A DNA stretch of 43,038 bases from Ornithinibacillus caprae (GCF_009728145.1 NZ_WOCA01000024.1:1-43038); one strand, 5' to 3'. Shown: positions 27,887-35,221, counted from the first letter of the stretch. Notes: generated from the letters alone by a model not told the origin. Program-made: numbers and translations.

Positions 27887-28828
27887 TTACCTTCCCCAAC
27901 GTAGAGCGATTGCGCCCCATGTTAGTCCTGCACCAAATCCTACTAATACGACTAGATCATTATCATTAATTCTACCACTCTTCGCAGCTTCTGATAAAGC
28001 CATAGGTATAGATGCTGATGAATTGTTTCCATATTTTTTAATGGTAGTAGCCATTCTATCTTCTGAAATTCCTAATTTTTCACGTGCCGCTTCCATGATA
28101 CGAATATTTGCTTGATGCGGAATTAAATAGTCAACATCTTCTTTATTGTAGCCAATTTTCTCAATGACATTAACGGATGATTCTGGCATCTGGCGTACAG
28201 CAAATTTAAAGACTTCACGACCATTCATTTGTAAATACCCTTCATTTGCATCCTGATACAGATGTTCTCCCCCTGCACCATTTGCTCCTAATTCAAAGGA
28301 CAAAATTCCTTTATTATCAGAGACTTCGCCGATTACTGCTGCACCTGCACCATCACCAAATAGTACACACGTATTACGGTCAGACCAATCCGTAATTTTA
28401 GAAAGCTTTTCGGCCCCTACTACTAAAATATTTTTATAAACACCAGTTTCAATAAATTGTTTCGCAGTGACCATCCCATACATAAACCCTGCACATGCTG
28501 CACTAAGATCCATTGCTGCTGCCTTAACTGCACCTAATTTTTCTTGGAGCATGCAAGATACTGATGGAAATGGTGTATCTGGAGTTACAGTTGCTACTAA
28601 GATAAGGTCTAAATCCTCTGCTTTAACCTTTGCCTCTTCTAATGCAGCCAAAGATGCTTGAAAAGCCATTTCGGATGTATCCATGTCATCCTCTGCAATT
28701 CTTCTTTCCTCTATTCCAGTTCTTGTACGAATCCATTCATCACTTGTATCTACTATTTTTTCTAAGTCTTTATTGGTAACGACTTTCATTGGAGCATAAT
28801 GTCCAGTTCCTAATACGCCAACACCCAT
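27887..28828 (-). CDS. fabH: Beta-ketoacyl-ACP synthase III FabH
   Basis: A 313-residue KAS III with active-site Cys112 ([12 protein letters not shown]), [10 protein letters not shown] (His) and [10 protein letters not shown] (Asn). It starts fatty acid chains from acyl-CoA and malonyl-ACP, and in bacilli accepts branched primers. AAGGGGA precedes the ATG. First gene of fabH-fabF, as fabHA-fabF in B. subtilis. Confidence 0.97.
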   Translation of the reverse strand: MGVGVLGTGHYAPMKVVTNKDLEKIVDTSDEWIRTRTGIEERRIAEDDMDTSEMAFQASLAALEEAKVKAEDLDLILVATVTPDTPFPSVSCMLQEKLGAVKAAAMDLSAACAGFMYGMVTAKQFIETGVYKNILVVGAEKLSKITDWSDRNTCVLFGDGAGAAVIGEVSDNKGILSFELGANGAGGEHLYQDANEGYLQMNGREVFKFAVRQMPESSVNVIEKIGYNKEDVDYLIPHQANIRIMEAAREKLGISEDRMATTIKKYGNNSSASIPMALSEAAKSGRINDNDLVVLVGFGAGLTWGAIALRWGR

Positions 28829-28867
28829 ATAGACATCCCCTTACGTAGTATATCTTATTATCAATTC

Positions 28868-28912
28868 TTATGACTTGGTACTAATTTTAATGCATAATTA
28901 CATTTCTTGCAA
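28868..28912 (-). promoter_or_regulatory. fabH-fabF promoter with FapR-like operator
   Basis: On the minus strand TTGCAA (28912-28907), 17 nt, TAAAAT (28889-28884). ATTAGTACCAAGTCATAA (28885-28868) starts in the -10 and runs downstream. Its first half equals the FapR half-site ATTAGTACC; the second half is degenerate. Confidence 0.7.
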
Positions 28913-28942
28913 GTTGAATACTAATTTTAGGTTTTTTAGAAT

Positions 28943-28975
28943 AAAAAAAATACCTAATCATTGATTAGGTAAAAA
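28943..28975 (-). terminator. med terminator overlapping its 3' end
   Basis: TACCTAATCA (28951-28960) and TGATTAGGTA (28962-28971) form a hairpin with a long T-run on the minus strand. The last codons of med (ending at 28958) lie inside it. Confidence 0.8.
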
Positions 28976-29917
28976 TCCAGTTTCTGTATACTCTTCAATT
29001 GCATCATTTAACGTTACTTGAAAATCCTCTGGTACTTCGGGGCTAAATTCACCAAAGGAAATATAGTCATCCTTAAAGTCAAACGTTAGAATTTCACCTT
29101 CAAGGTCTCCCTTACTGAACTTCTCAGCAGTTAATGAATATAATCGATCGACCCGTTGTACAGTACTCGTTAATACGGTGTTAGGATCTAGCTCATATTG
29201 ATCAGATACAAAGCCAATCGCATATAATCCATCTTCACTTGCCCTTTTAATTACTTGCTCACTGAACGCATCACCAGCAGGATAAAACACGTCTACATTT
29301 TGTTCCTTCATATCCTCATACATTTCTAAAGCAATTTGATATTCATTCCAATCATAAATAAAAGACATTTGAACATCAGTCGTAGGATTTTGATATTTTA
29401 CACCTTCATAAAACCCTTCAATCTCTGGTTGCCATTGATATGCCGCTATAATACCAACCTGGTTTGTTGTCGACATTTCACTTGCTAACATTCCTGCAAA
29501 GAACCCCATTGCATGCGAGTTAAAGGTTAAACTAGTAACGTTATCATTATAATACGTACCGTTAAAGTAAACGAAATGAACGTCAGGGTACTCATTGCTT
29601 AATTCAAAAAATGGTTTTCCATAGGTACTACTATGTCCAAAAATAAGATTAACACCGTCACGTGCAAACTCTTCTACCGTTTCCTTTATTTCTTCTTCGG
29701 TTATAACTTCTTCTTTATATTCTACATCTACTTCATATTTTTCTTTGATGTTTAATAATCCTTTGTAACCTTTTTCTCCCCAGGCTTGATCGGTAATCTT
29801 CCCTTCTAAAAGTAAGCCTACTTTTTGAATATTACCCTGTTTGGTTTCACCACTGCAGCCTGTAAATAAGAGTAGAGTTGCAACCATAGTAATTAGTACG
29901 ATGTATCGCTTCTTCAA
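28958..29917 (-). CDS. med: Med-like BMP-family lipoprotein
   Basis: A 319-residue lipoprotein. A signal peptide with lipobox LFTGC (Cys21) is followed by a BMP/periplasmic-binding fold: VGLLLEGKITDQAWGEKGYK, GVNLIFGHSSTYGK, HAMGFFAGMLA, VDVFYPAGDAF and TSTVQRVDRLY. Med of B. subtilis is a positive regulator of comK with this fold and position (beside fabH). It starts at TTG 29917, with TGGAG 12 nt upstream. The small comZ that follows med in B. subtilis is not present. A nucleoside-binding role in transport is possible but no permease genes are near. Confidence 0.82.
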   Translation of the reverse strand: MKKRYIVLITMVATLLLFTGCSGETKQGNIQKVGLLLEGKITDQAWGEKGYKGLLNIKEKYEVDVEYKEEVITEEEIKETVEEFARDGVNLIFGHSSTYGKPFFELSNEYPDVHFVYFNGTYYNDNVTSLTFNSHAMGFFAGMLASEMSTTNQVGIIAAYQWQPEIEGFYEGVKYQNPTTDVQMSFIYDWNEYQIALEMYEDMKEQNVDVFYPAGDAFSEQVIKRASEDGLYAIGFVSDQYELDPNTVLTSTVQRVDRLYSLTAEKFSKGDLEGEILTFDFKDDYISFGEFSPEVPEDFQVTLNDAIEEYTETGFLPNQ

Positions 29918-29949
29918 AACTTGAGCACTCCATTCGTTAACAATACGTC

Positions 29950-30561
29950 TTAATAGAATTCTTTATAGCGCCTATAATGGGCCAAGACTCTTTTCAAATT
30001 TTCTTCTTTAGGTACATTGTCACGAATATAAATGGAATTTTCAAGTTTAAGGGCTTGATCTTCATTATTTTTCTTTGTTCGAACTTCTATATGGCCTGGT
30101 AAGTTATCAACCTTTAACCATTGAATAAATGCTTTTACAAAGTCCCCAATATAAATCGCCTCTGACTGAAATTCCTCAGAGTCAAAGTCTATAAATCGTT
30201 CTTGATGCAGGCATCCCTTCTCGTTCATTGGCATCCATTCCCCATATAATATTGGTGCATGGACATGAACGATATTTTCTTTTTCCTCCCTACTCTCTCC
30301 AAATCCAATTTTTATTTTTCTTGATGTGAAATTGGATGGAATATCATCTGAGTTATCAATGATAATAAATGTTTCATAATTTGATGCTTCACTATTATCA
30401 ATGAATGAAAATGAACTGTTCCTACCTATAAACATGGAAAGATGCTCTTTTCTATCTGTATCAAGTGCATCGATCCCAGCTACCTCTATCCCACGATCAA
30501 GTAACTCATTTAATAAATGAAACCCAACCCAATGAAAACAATTAGCAATTAAAATAGACAT
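29950..30561 (-). CDS. Degenerate NAD-dependent epimerase-like protein (YjaV position)
   Basis: A 203-residue protein starting MSILIANCFHWVGFHLLNEL. It has the beginning of a Rossmann fold but not the G-x-x-G-x-x-G of active short-chain epimerases (ANCFHWVG instead). APILYGEWMP and AIYIGDFVKAFIQWL resemble the YGP and DxV elements of the extended SDR family. Catalytic YxxxK is not obvious. It is probably a non-enzymatic relative, in the place of yjaV upstream of med. The ATG at 30561 follows GAGGGG; a frame 16 codons longer has no site. Confidence 0.68.
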   Translation of the reverse strand: MSILIANCFHWVGFHLLNELLDRGIEVAGIDALDTDRKEHLSMFIGRNSSFSFIDNSEASNYETFIIIDNSDDIPSNFTSRKIKIGFGESREEKENIVHVHAPILYGEWMPMNEKGCLHQERFIDFDSEEFQSEAIYIGDFVKAFIQWLKVDNLPGHIEVRTKKNNEDQALKLENSIYIRDNVPKEENLKRVLAHYRRYKEFY

Positions 30562-30601
30562 ATAATCCCCTCTCATCACACACATGTAATCCGCAATGTA
30601 A

Positions 30602-30630
30602 TTCGACAAGTGACAGGCACCGACAAACGG
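30602..30630. repeat. Repeat R4, partial copy (GTGACAGGCAC type)
   Basis: ATTCGACAAGTGACAGGCAC is shared, base for base, with 35129-35148, where it forms half of a large hairpin. Here only that half is present, followed by CACCG-ACAAA-CGGTG. Confidence 0.6.
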
Positions 30631-30737
30631 TGAAGAAATGCTTTTATTTTGGTTAATGATTTGGTAAACTATATTATATATGTGCTATAAATAAACTAGT
30701 TTTTAAAATTATATGGTTAAAGAATGAGGTGTTATGT

Positions 30738-30917
30738 ATGCGATATCTTATGACGATTATTTGGGCTGTGTTAATAAGTTCTACACTATCTTACGTATTA
30801 TCTAGTATGGCAGGAGAGCCATTTCCTGTTACAGATACGCTTGTATTATCAGCGATTGTTTCCATTGTTATCTTTGTTTTAGGTGATGGCGTATTAAAGG
30901 TTAATAGCGAAAACTAA
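30738..30917 (+). CDS. yjzD: YjzD-like small membrane protein (DUF2929)
   Basis: A 59-residue protein with two membrane helices (about 2-23 and 36-52) starting MRYLMTIIWAVLISSTLSYV, fitting the DUF2929/YjzD family of small Bacillaceae membrane proteins. The ATG at 30738 is taken, with GAGGTG 8 nt upstream. In B. subtilis yjzD sits just before the yjaU-yjaV-med group, which is again the case here, though divergent. Function unknown. Confidence 0.75.
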   Translation: MRYLMTIIWAVLISSTLSYVLSSMAGEPFPVTDTLVLSAIVSIVIFVLGDGVLKVNSEN

Positions 30918-30929
30918 TTGTGAATATGT

Positions 30930-31018
30930 TACATATTCATTCGCTAAGTCTTTTGACTAGTGCCCCATTGCGCTAATGCGCAGGATAGGAAAGTTTATAC
31001 TTTCTTACTGTGTCCAAG
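30930..31018 (+). repeat. Dispersed two-hairpin repeat R1, copy C
   Basis: It has ATTCATTCGCTAAG, then AATGCGCAGGATAGGAAAGT, TTATACTTTC and TGTCCAAGAAA, matching the R1 plan. The first hairpin is degenerate, the second intact. Confidence 0.72.
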
Positions 31019-31058
31019 AAAAACCCTTGCCACCTGGTAAAGCTCGGCAAGGGTTTTC
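31019..31058. terminator. Bidirectional terminator
   Basis: AAACCCTTGCC (31021-31031) pairs with GGCAAGGGTTT (31046-31056), 22 bp from the stop of the minus-strand gene at 31079. Confidence 0.85.
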
Positions 31059-31078
31059 ATCTTTAAATTTGCATAATT

Positions 31079-31606
31079 TTAGTACCAAGGTAATACACTT
31101 AATGCAGTCAGTGCAGCTAATGGTAAGACAAGTCTACGGAATCTTCTACGTGGACGAAATCCATAACCTGGGAATCCATATCCCGGGAATCCATAACCTG
31201 GAAATCCGTATCCGAAACCATAGCGGGTATCATCATCGTCCCATTGCCACATCGGCATTTGTTGTCCAGGGGGCATTTGCTGACCCGCTGGCATTTGACC
31301 CGTCGGCATTTGCTGACCTGCTGGTAATTGGCCCATTGGCATTTGTTGGCCTGCCGGCATTTGTCCCATCGGCATTTGTTGACCTGCTGGCATTTGGCCC
31401 ATCGGCATTTGTTGACCTGCTGGCATTTGGCCCACTGGCATAGTTTGGGCTGCTGGATCACCATCTATTGGAATTGCCATATAGACATAATCATCGTCTA
31501 ACCCCGTAATTATTCCATCAACTTGGGATCCATCATTAAGTTCTGCTAAAACATACGAATGCATGTGAGTTTTACACAAATCGTACATATGTTTATGTTT
31601 GTGCAT
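31079..31606 (-). CDS. Repeat-rich small protein with Sm-like N-terminus
   Basis: A 175-residue protein in three parts. Residues about 1-50 (MHKHKHMYDLCKTHMHSYVL, LNDGSQVDGIITGLDDDYVY) read like an Sm-type small beta barrel. Residues about 55-112 are near-perfect copies of an 11-residue unit MPAGQQMPMGQ. Then come an acidic patch (WQWDDDDTRYG), three GFPGY repeats, an Arg-rich cluster (RPRRRFRR) and a hydrophobic end (LVLPLAALTALSVLPWY). The tail could attach it to membrane or spore surfaces. GAGGAGGT precedes the ATG. I know of no function; a coat or surface role is a guess. Confidence 0.8.
   Translation of the reverse strand: MHKHKHMYDLCKTHMHSYVLAELNDGSQVDGIITGLDDDYVYMAIPIDGDPAAQTMPVGQMPAGQQMPMGQMPAGQQMPMGQMPAGQQMPMGQLPAGQQMPTGQMPAGQQMPPGQQMPMWQWDDDDTRYGFGYGFPGYGFPGYGFPGYGFRPRRRFRRLVLPLAALTALSVLPWY
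31262..31443 (-). repeat. 33-bp in-gene tandem repeat (11-residue units)
   Basis: About five units of 33 bp encode MPAGQQMPMGQ with small changes (VGQ, LPAG, TGQ, PPGQ). The near-identity at DNA level suggests recent slippage and likely length variation between strains. A separate 15-bp repeat (GFPGY) lies at about 31155-31205. Confidence 0.88.
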
Positions 31607-31712
31607 TTTACCAACCTCCTCACCAACAGACTATTCATATGCCTAGTAAATGGTGACAATGGCGGAGAGAGTAAATGGAATTGATAGCAAAACGTTTTAG
31701 GAGGTAAATAGT

Positions 31713-32531
31713 TTGGAAGCGATGAGTGAATTTTGGATAATAGTTAAATATATTTTATTAGGAACCATCCAAGGAATAACGGAGCCTATTCCGATTTCTT
31801 CAAGTGGTCATTTAGTTATTTTAAGAGATTTATTTGATTTAGAGGTGGAAGGGCTGTCATTTGAGATATTCGTAAACTTTGGTTCCTTGATTGCCGTTTT
31901 ACTTGTTTATCGCAATGACATTATTCGTTTAATAAAGAACGGATTTCGGTACATTGTATCACGTGACCCAGAGGCACAAAGTGATTTTCGATTTATTTTA
32001 TTCTTAGTTATCGCTACGATCCCAACTGGAATTATTGGGTTCCTCTTTGAAGATTTATTTGGAGAAAGTACTGCATTTACAGTAGGGATTACATTACTGA
32101 TAACTGGAGGGGCATTATGGATTATCCGTAACCTACGTGGGAACAAAAATGATGGAGAAATTACGGTTAAAGATGCCATTATCGTTGGACTAGCTCAATC
32201 AGTTGCATTAATTCCGGGAATCAGTCGATCTGGTGCTACCATCGTTGCTGCCATGCTTCTTGGCATGAAACAGGAAACTGCACTTCGATTTTCGTTCCTA
32301 TTATATATCCCAGTTAGCTTAGGACTCGGAATACTATCTGTTGGAGATATGATCACAGATCCTAATATGAGTGCCTTAGCGATCCCATACTTGCTAGCAT
32401 TTATGGCATCCATTATCGCATCTTATTTTGCTCTAAAATGGTTTATGGGAATTATGGCTAGAGGAAACTTAAAATATTTTGCGTTTTACTGTTTCATCGT
32501 GGGTATTTTGGCTATCTTATTTATGCGCTAA
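31713..32531 (+). CDS. uppP: Undecaprenyl-diphosphate phosphatase UppP (BacA)
   Basis: A 272-residue polytopic enzyme that recycles the C55 lipid carrier of wall synthesis. It has the two conserved motifs: Gln20 and Glu24 with SSSGH ([14 protein letters not shown]), and PGISRSGAT. Eight membrane segments are apparent. In many homologues Glu24 is followed by FLPISS; here it is PIPISS, a mild change. Starts with TTG after AGGAGG; the ATG three codons later is an alternative. Closed by its own terminator. Confidence 0.95.
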   Translation: MEAMSEFWIIVKYILLGTIQGITEPIPISSSGHLVILRDLFDLEVEGLSFEIFVNFGSLIAVLLVYRNDIIRLIKNGFRYIVSRDPEAQSDFRFILFLVIATIPTGIIGFLFEDLFGESTAFTVGITLLITGGALWIIRNLRGNKNDGEITVKDAIIVGLAQSVALIPGISRSGATIVAAMLLGMKQETALRFSFLLYIPVSLGLGILSVGDMITDPNMSALAIPYLLAFMASIIASYFALKWFMGIMARGNLKYFAFYCFIVGILAILFMR

Positions 32532-32539
32532 AATTAGAG

Positions 32540-32578
32540 AAAGGAATTGCACAAGCATGCAATTCCTTTTTATTTTTG
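32540..32578 (+). terminator. uppP terminator
   Basis: GGAATTGCA (32543-32551) and TGCAATTCC (32558-32566) followed by TTTTTATTTTT. Confidence 0.9.
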
Positions 32579-32589
32579 GTAAATATATT

Positions 32590-32628
32590 AATTAGCACAT
32601 AGGCTTTATGCTTTCCTATCTACCAAAA
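32590..32628 (+). repeat. Possible R1 remnant (copy E)
   Basis: GCTTTATGCTTTCCTATCTA followed by CCAAAAAG resembles the 3' end of R1 (GTTTATACTTTCCTATCTGCC). Only the last third is recognisable, so this may be chance. Confidence 0.35.
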
Positions 32629-32652
32629 AGCTCCCTGTACGAGCAAGGAGCC
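32624..32652 (-). terminator. Terminator of the radical SAM gene
   Basis: On the minus strand GCTCCTTG (32651-32644) pairs with CAGGGAGC (32637-32630), followed by TTTTTGG, 7 bp after the stop. Confidence 0.8.
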
Positions 32653-32658
32653 CAAATC

Positions 32659-33789
32659 CTATGCTTTAGCTTTTTTCTTTTCACGCATTGCTCTTGGGAT
32701 ATATACGCAGTATGGTTCACTTTCCATGTAGTCACCTGTGACATTGTAGGCTCTTGACCTAGATCCCCCACATACATGTCTGAATTCGCATACTCCACAT
32801 TTCCCTTTATACTTGTCTGGATTCCGTAGATTTTTGAACACTTCGGATTCACGATAGATTTCAGCTAATGGAGTTTGACGAATATTCCCAGCTTTAATTG
32901 GAAGTAATCCACTTGGATAAACATCACCCGTATGGGAAATAAATACAAATCCGTTTCCATCGTTTACGCCTTTTGGTGCTCGTCCTAAACCGTCAATAGA
33001 ACCCGTTTTTCCATTCATAAGCGCATCTTCATAAAAGATATGATCCTTGTCGCTCATTCCTTTTTGCTCACGAATTTTGCTCTGTATAACAACTCGTCGA
33101 TAATGCTGTGCTGCAGTTGTTTTGATATCAAATGGAACTCGTTTAGAAAGTTTATATAACCAACGAAGTACTTTTTCATGTTCTGCTGGTGATATCATAT
33201 CGGATTCTTTTCCACGGCCAGTTGGAACGAGGAAGAATACACTCCATAATACAACACCTAGCTTTTCTACCATTTCAGCCATTTCATCTAAATATTCATA
33301 GTTATATCTAGAAATAACCGTATTGATCTGTAATGGCATATCTAGCTCATGTAAATAATTGATCGCATTCATCGTTAAATCAAAAGAACCAGATGTTCCA
33401 CGGAAATGATCGTGCACCTCTGCACAATGACCATCAATACTAAATGCCCAACGGGACAATCCAACATCTTTCGCTTTTTGCATTGCTTCCTTCGTCACAT
33501 TTGGTGTTGCAGATGGAGTCATGGAAACACGTACACCTTTTTTAACAGCATATTCAGCAATATCAAATACGTCTGGTCGTTCTAATGGGTCTCCTCCAGT
33601 GAATACAAGCATTGGATTATCCATGTCATATATATCATCAATTAACTTTTTACCTTCTTCAAATGTAATCTCCAATGGATGTCTATGATATTGAGCTTCT
33701 GCACGGCAATGTAGACACTTCAATTGGCATGCTCGGGTTAACTCCCATATGACGATAAATGGGTTTTCATTATAATCTCGAGAAAACAT
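32659..33789 (-). CDS. Radical SAM/SPASM protein, haem-synthase-like (AhbD/NirJ relatives)
   Basis: A 376-residue radical SAM enzyme. CQLKCLHC (Cys21, Cys25, Cys28) binds the [4Fe-4S]-SAM cluster. GGDPLERPD is the GGE-like motif, and a SPASM domain follows at the end (CGVCEFRHVCGGSRSRAY, SEPYC). The start FIVIWELTRACQLKCLHCRA is typical of the group with NirJ and AhbC/AhbD, which remodel haem side chains. Whether it makes haem, matures a peptide or does something else is not decided here. GGAGGG precedes the ATG. It stands alone with a Crp/Fnr-type site upstream, beside DUF2249 genes. Confidence 0.85.
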   Translation of the reverse strand: MFSRDYNENPFIVIWELTRACQLKCLHCRAEAQYHRHPLEITFEEGKKLIDDIYDMDNPMLVFTGGDPLERPDVFDIAEYAVKKGVRVSMTPSATPNVTKEAMQKAKDVGLSRWAFSIDGHCAEVHDHFRGTSGSFDLTMNAINYLHELDMPLQINTVISRYNYEYLDEMAEMVEKLGVVLWSVFFLVPTGRGKESDMISPAEHEKVLRWLYKLSKRVPFDIKTTAAQHYRRVVIQSKIREQKGMSDKDHIFYEDALMNGKTGSIDGLGRAPKGVNDGNGFVFISHTGDVYPSGLLPIKAGNIRQTPLAEIYRESEVFKNLRNPDKYKGKCGVCEFRHVCGGSRSRAYNVTGDYMESEPYCVYIPRAMREKKKAKA

Positions 33790-33851
33790 ATTATCCCTCC
33801 AGCCTTCTTAATGACTTAATTCAACCTTAATATAGTTCACACTCAAAAGAT

Positions 33852-33865
33852 GTGATATATTTCAC
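33852..33865. promoter_or_regulatory. Crp/Fnr-type operator upstream of the radical SAM gene
   Basis: GTGA-TATATT-TCAC is a full match to GTGA-N6-TCAC, and one flanking base (TGTGA) also fits. A possible -10, TAAGGT (33829-33824 on the minus strand), begins 29.5 bp from its centre, the class II activator spacing. Confidence 0.65.
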
Positions 33866-33917
33866 TAATTACGATATTGTTCATAAAACGGACAAAAAAT
33901 GACACCGATTGGAAGAT

Positions 33918-33956
33918 AAAAATAAAAAGTAGACCCCCTAATGCCAGGATCTACTC
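33918..33956 (-). terminator. Terminator of the minus-strand DUF2249 gene
   Basis: AGTAGATCC (33955-33947) pairs with GGGTCTACT (33937-33929) with a G-U pair, followed by TTTTTATTTTT on the minus strand. Confidence 0.8.
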
Positions 33957-33963
33957 TACATCT

Positions 33964-34203
33964 TTATTTTTTACCTATAACAACACGCCATAGTGTTGGT
34001 CCTTCTTCTACGTATTCCCAAGTAAACGTATCTTCTCTTTCCATCATAAATTGATAGTGTAATGGTTTGGGATCATGATCATTGGTAAGCTCCATAAACT
34101 CACCTTCTTTTAGTCCATCAAACACTTCAAAGATTCTTGGATGTCTTATTCTTGGCTCAATATCTGGAGCGTGTAATTTTGCAGCATATTTTAATTCATT
34201 CAT
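33964..34203 (-). CDS. DUF2249 protein 1
   Basis: A 79-residue DUF2249 protein (HPRIFEVFDGLKEGEFMELT, NDHDPKPLHYQF, ETFTWEYVEEGPTLWRVVIG-like end). This TusA-like alpha/beta fold occurs alone or beside redox and NO-related genes; its role is not known. No TusA-type catalytic Cys is present. AGGAGGG precedes the ATG. It has its own terminator and is divergent from the Crp/Fnr gene, sharing 205 bp of control region with it. Confidence 0.88.
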   Translation of the reverse strand: MNELKYAAKLHAPDIEPRIRHPRIFEVFDGLKEGEFMELTNDHDPKPLHYQFMMEREDTFTWEYVEEGPTLWRVVIGKK

Positions 34204-34263
34204 TGAAATCCCTCCTATTATTCATTTACGTCTATATCTTAAAGTGTTTTTTACTCTCTCTAT

Positions 34264-34277
34264 GTGAGAAAACACAC
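34264..34277. promoter_or_regulatory. Crp/Fnr-type operator, DUF2249 gene 1 / regulator
   Basis: GTGA-GAAAAC-ACAC is one mismatch from GTGA-N6-TCAC. For the minus-strand DUF2249 gene a -10 TAAGAT (34241-34236) begins 29.5 bp from its centre, again the class II spacing. Confidence 0.5.
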
Positions 34278-34287
34278 GTTCAGCATA

Positions 34288-34299
34288 TGATTTTTATCA
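34288..34299. promoter_or_regulatory. Fnr/Dnr-like inverted repeat upstream of the regulator
   Basis: TGAT-TTTT-ATCA equals the core of the Fnr/Anr/Dnr box TTGAT-N4-ATCAA, without its outer bases. It lies 110 bp before the regulator start, so it could serve autoregulation. Confidence 0.4.
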
Positions 34300-34408
34300 C
34301 GGACGCTAAGATTTATGTCTACATTTGAAACATATCGTGTTACTATTTAGGTGGAATTACAAACACCTATAAAATTATATTTCTTTACATATATGAAAGG
34401 AGTTTATT

Positions 34409-35101
34409 ATGAATATACAATCTGTAAAAGAGTTGCTTCAAAAGTTTCCTATCTTCAAAGATTTAAACGATGCGGAAATGGAACCAATTCTAGACTTGGC
34501 GAAGCATCGGATGTATCGGCAGGGATCCCATATTTTTATGCAAGGAGACCCACTCACCAATGTTTATTTTATTCACCAAGGAAAAGTAAAAATATATAAA
34601 ACGGATTTACATGGAAAGGAACAAATTGTGAATGTCCTGCAAAAAGGGGATATGTTTCCACACCAAGGCTTCTTCCGGCAAGATGATTATCCGGCACATG
34701 CAGAGGTTGCTGAGGATGCCATGCTAATCTATATTCCAATTAACTTATTTGAAAACTTTCTTCTCACACATCCGGAAATTTGCGTAAAACTATTTCGAGT
34801 ACTTGGTGATATTATTGTTGATCTACAAAGAAGGCTTGAAGAAAAAATCATGCTCAATACATATGAGCAAATTATTATGTTATTGATTCGCCTATCCAAG
34901 AAATATGGAAAGGAACTAGAAGATGGAAATGTCAAAATAACGACACAATTTACCAATCGAGAGCTGGCAAATATGATTGGTTCCAGTCGTGAAACCGTAA
35001 GCCGGACACTAACCCAACTAAAAAAAGCAGAACTAATCAGTAATGACAGCAAAGGAAACATCCTCTTAGACGTAGAAGCCCTCGAAGCTGAATTATTTTA
35101 A
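34409..35101 (+). CDS. Crp/Fnr-family regulator without Fe-S cysteines
   Basis: A 230-residue regulator. A cyclic-nucleotide-binding-type beta roll (about 15-130, with GDPLTNVYFIHQGKVKIYKT and VLQKGDMFPHQGF) is followed by a dimer helix and a winged HTH (FTNRELANMIGSSRETVSRT) with the E-x-x-S-R recognition helix of Crp/Fnr proteins. The only cysteine is one in EICVKLF, so it cannot carry an Fnr [4Fe-4S] cluster. The cAMP pocket residues are not evident either. A haem- or NO-sensing type (Dnr-like) is possible; His in FPHQGFF is a candidate ligand. AAAGGAG precedes the ATG. Confidence 0.88.
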   Translation: MNIQSVKELLQKFPIFKDLNDAEMEPILDLAKHRMYRQGSHIFMQGDPLTNVYFIHQGKVKIYKTDLHGKEQIVNVLQKGDMFPHQGFFRQDDYPAHAEVAEDAMLIYIPINLFENFLLTHPEICVKLFRVLGDIIVDLQRRLEEKIMLNTYEQIIMLLIRLSKKYGKELEDGNVKITTQFTNRELANMIGSSRETVSRTLTQLKKAELISNDSKGNILLDVEALEAELF

Positions 35102-35104
35102 TCG

Positions 35105-35160
35105 AAGGAGTGCCCGTCACCTGTCAAAATTCGACAAGTGACAGGCACTCCTCGTTTTTT
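35105..35160 (+). terminator. Regulator terminator formed by repeat R4
   Basis: AGGAGTGCC (35106-35114) and GGCACTCCT (35144-35152) close a long hairpin with inner arms GTCAC-TGTC / GACA-GTGAC, followed by CGTTTTTT. Half of it (35129-35148) recurs at 30601-30620. Confidence 0.8.
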
Positions 35161-35179
35161 CTTACTTCCTTTTACATCC

Positions 35180-35221
35180 GTGAGTTTCGTCACTTCTTTT
35201 CTAATTGAAAATGATTATCAT
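35180..35221 (+). promoter_or_regulatory. Dual-control promoter of the DUF2249-membrane operon (Crp/Fnr site plus Fur-type box)
   Basis: GTGA-GTTTCG-TCAC (35180-35193) is a full GTGA-N6-TCAC palindrome. A -10, TATCAT (35216-35221), begins 29.5 bp from its centre, the exact class II activator distance. TGAAAATGATTATCA (35206-35220) matches the Fur-family 7-1-7 box TGATAAT-N-ATTATCA at 13 of 14 fixed bases and overlaps the -10. Activation by the adjacent regulator and iron-dependent repression are inferred. Confidence 0.65.

Noticed and set aside
30976-31464. Long plus-strand frame opposite the repeat-rich gene, and a second minus-strand frame in another phase
   Set aside because: Both mirror the 33-bp repeat of the gene at 31079-31606, which has the strong ribosome binding site and a sensible domain layout.
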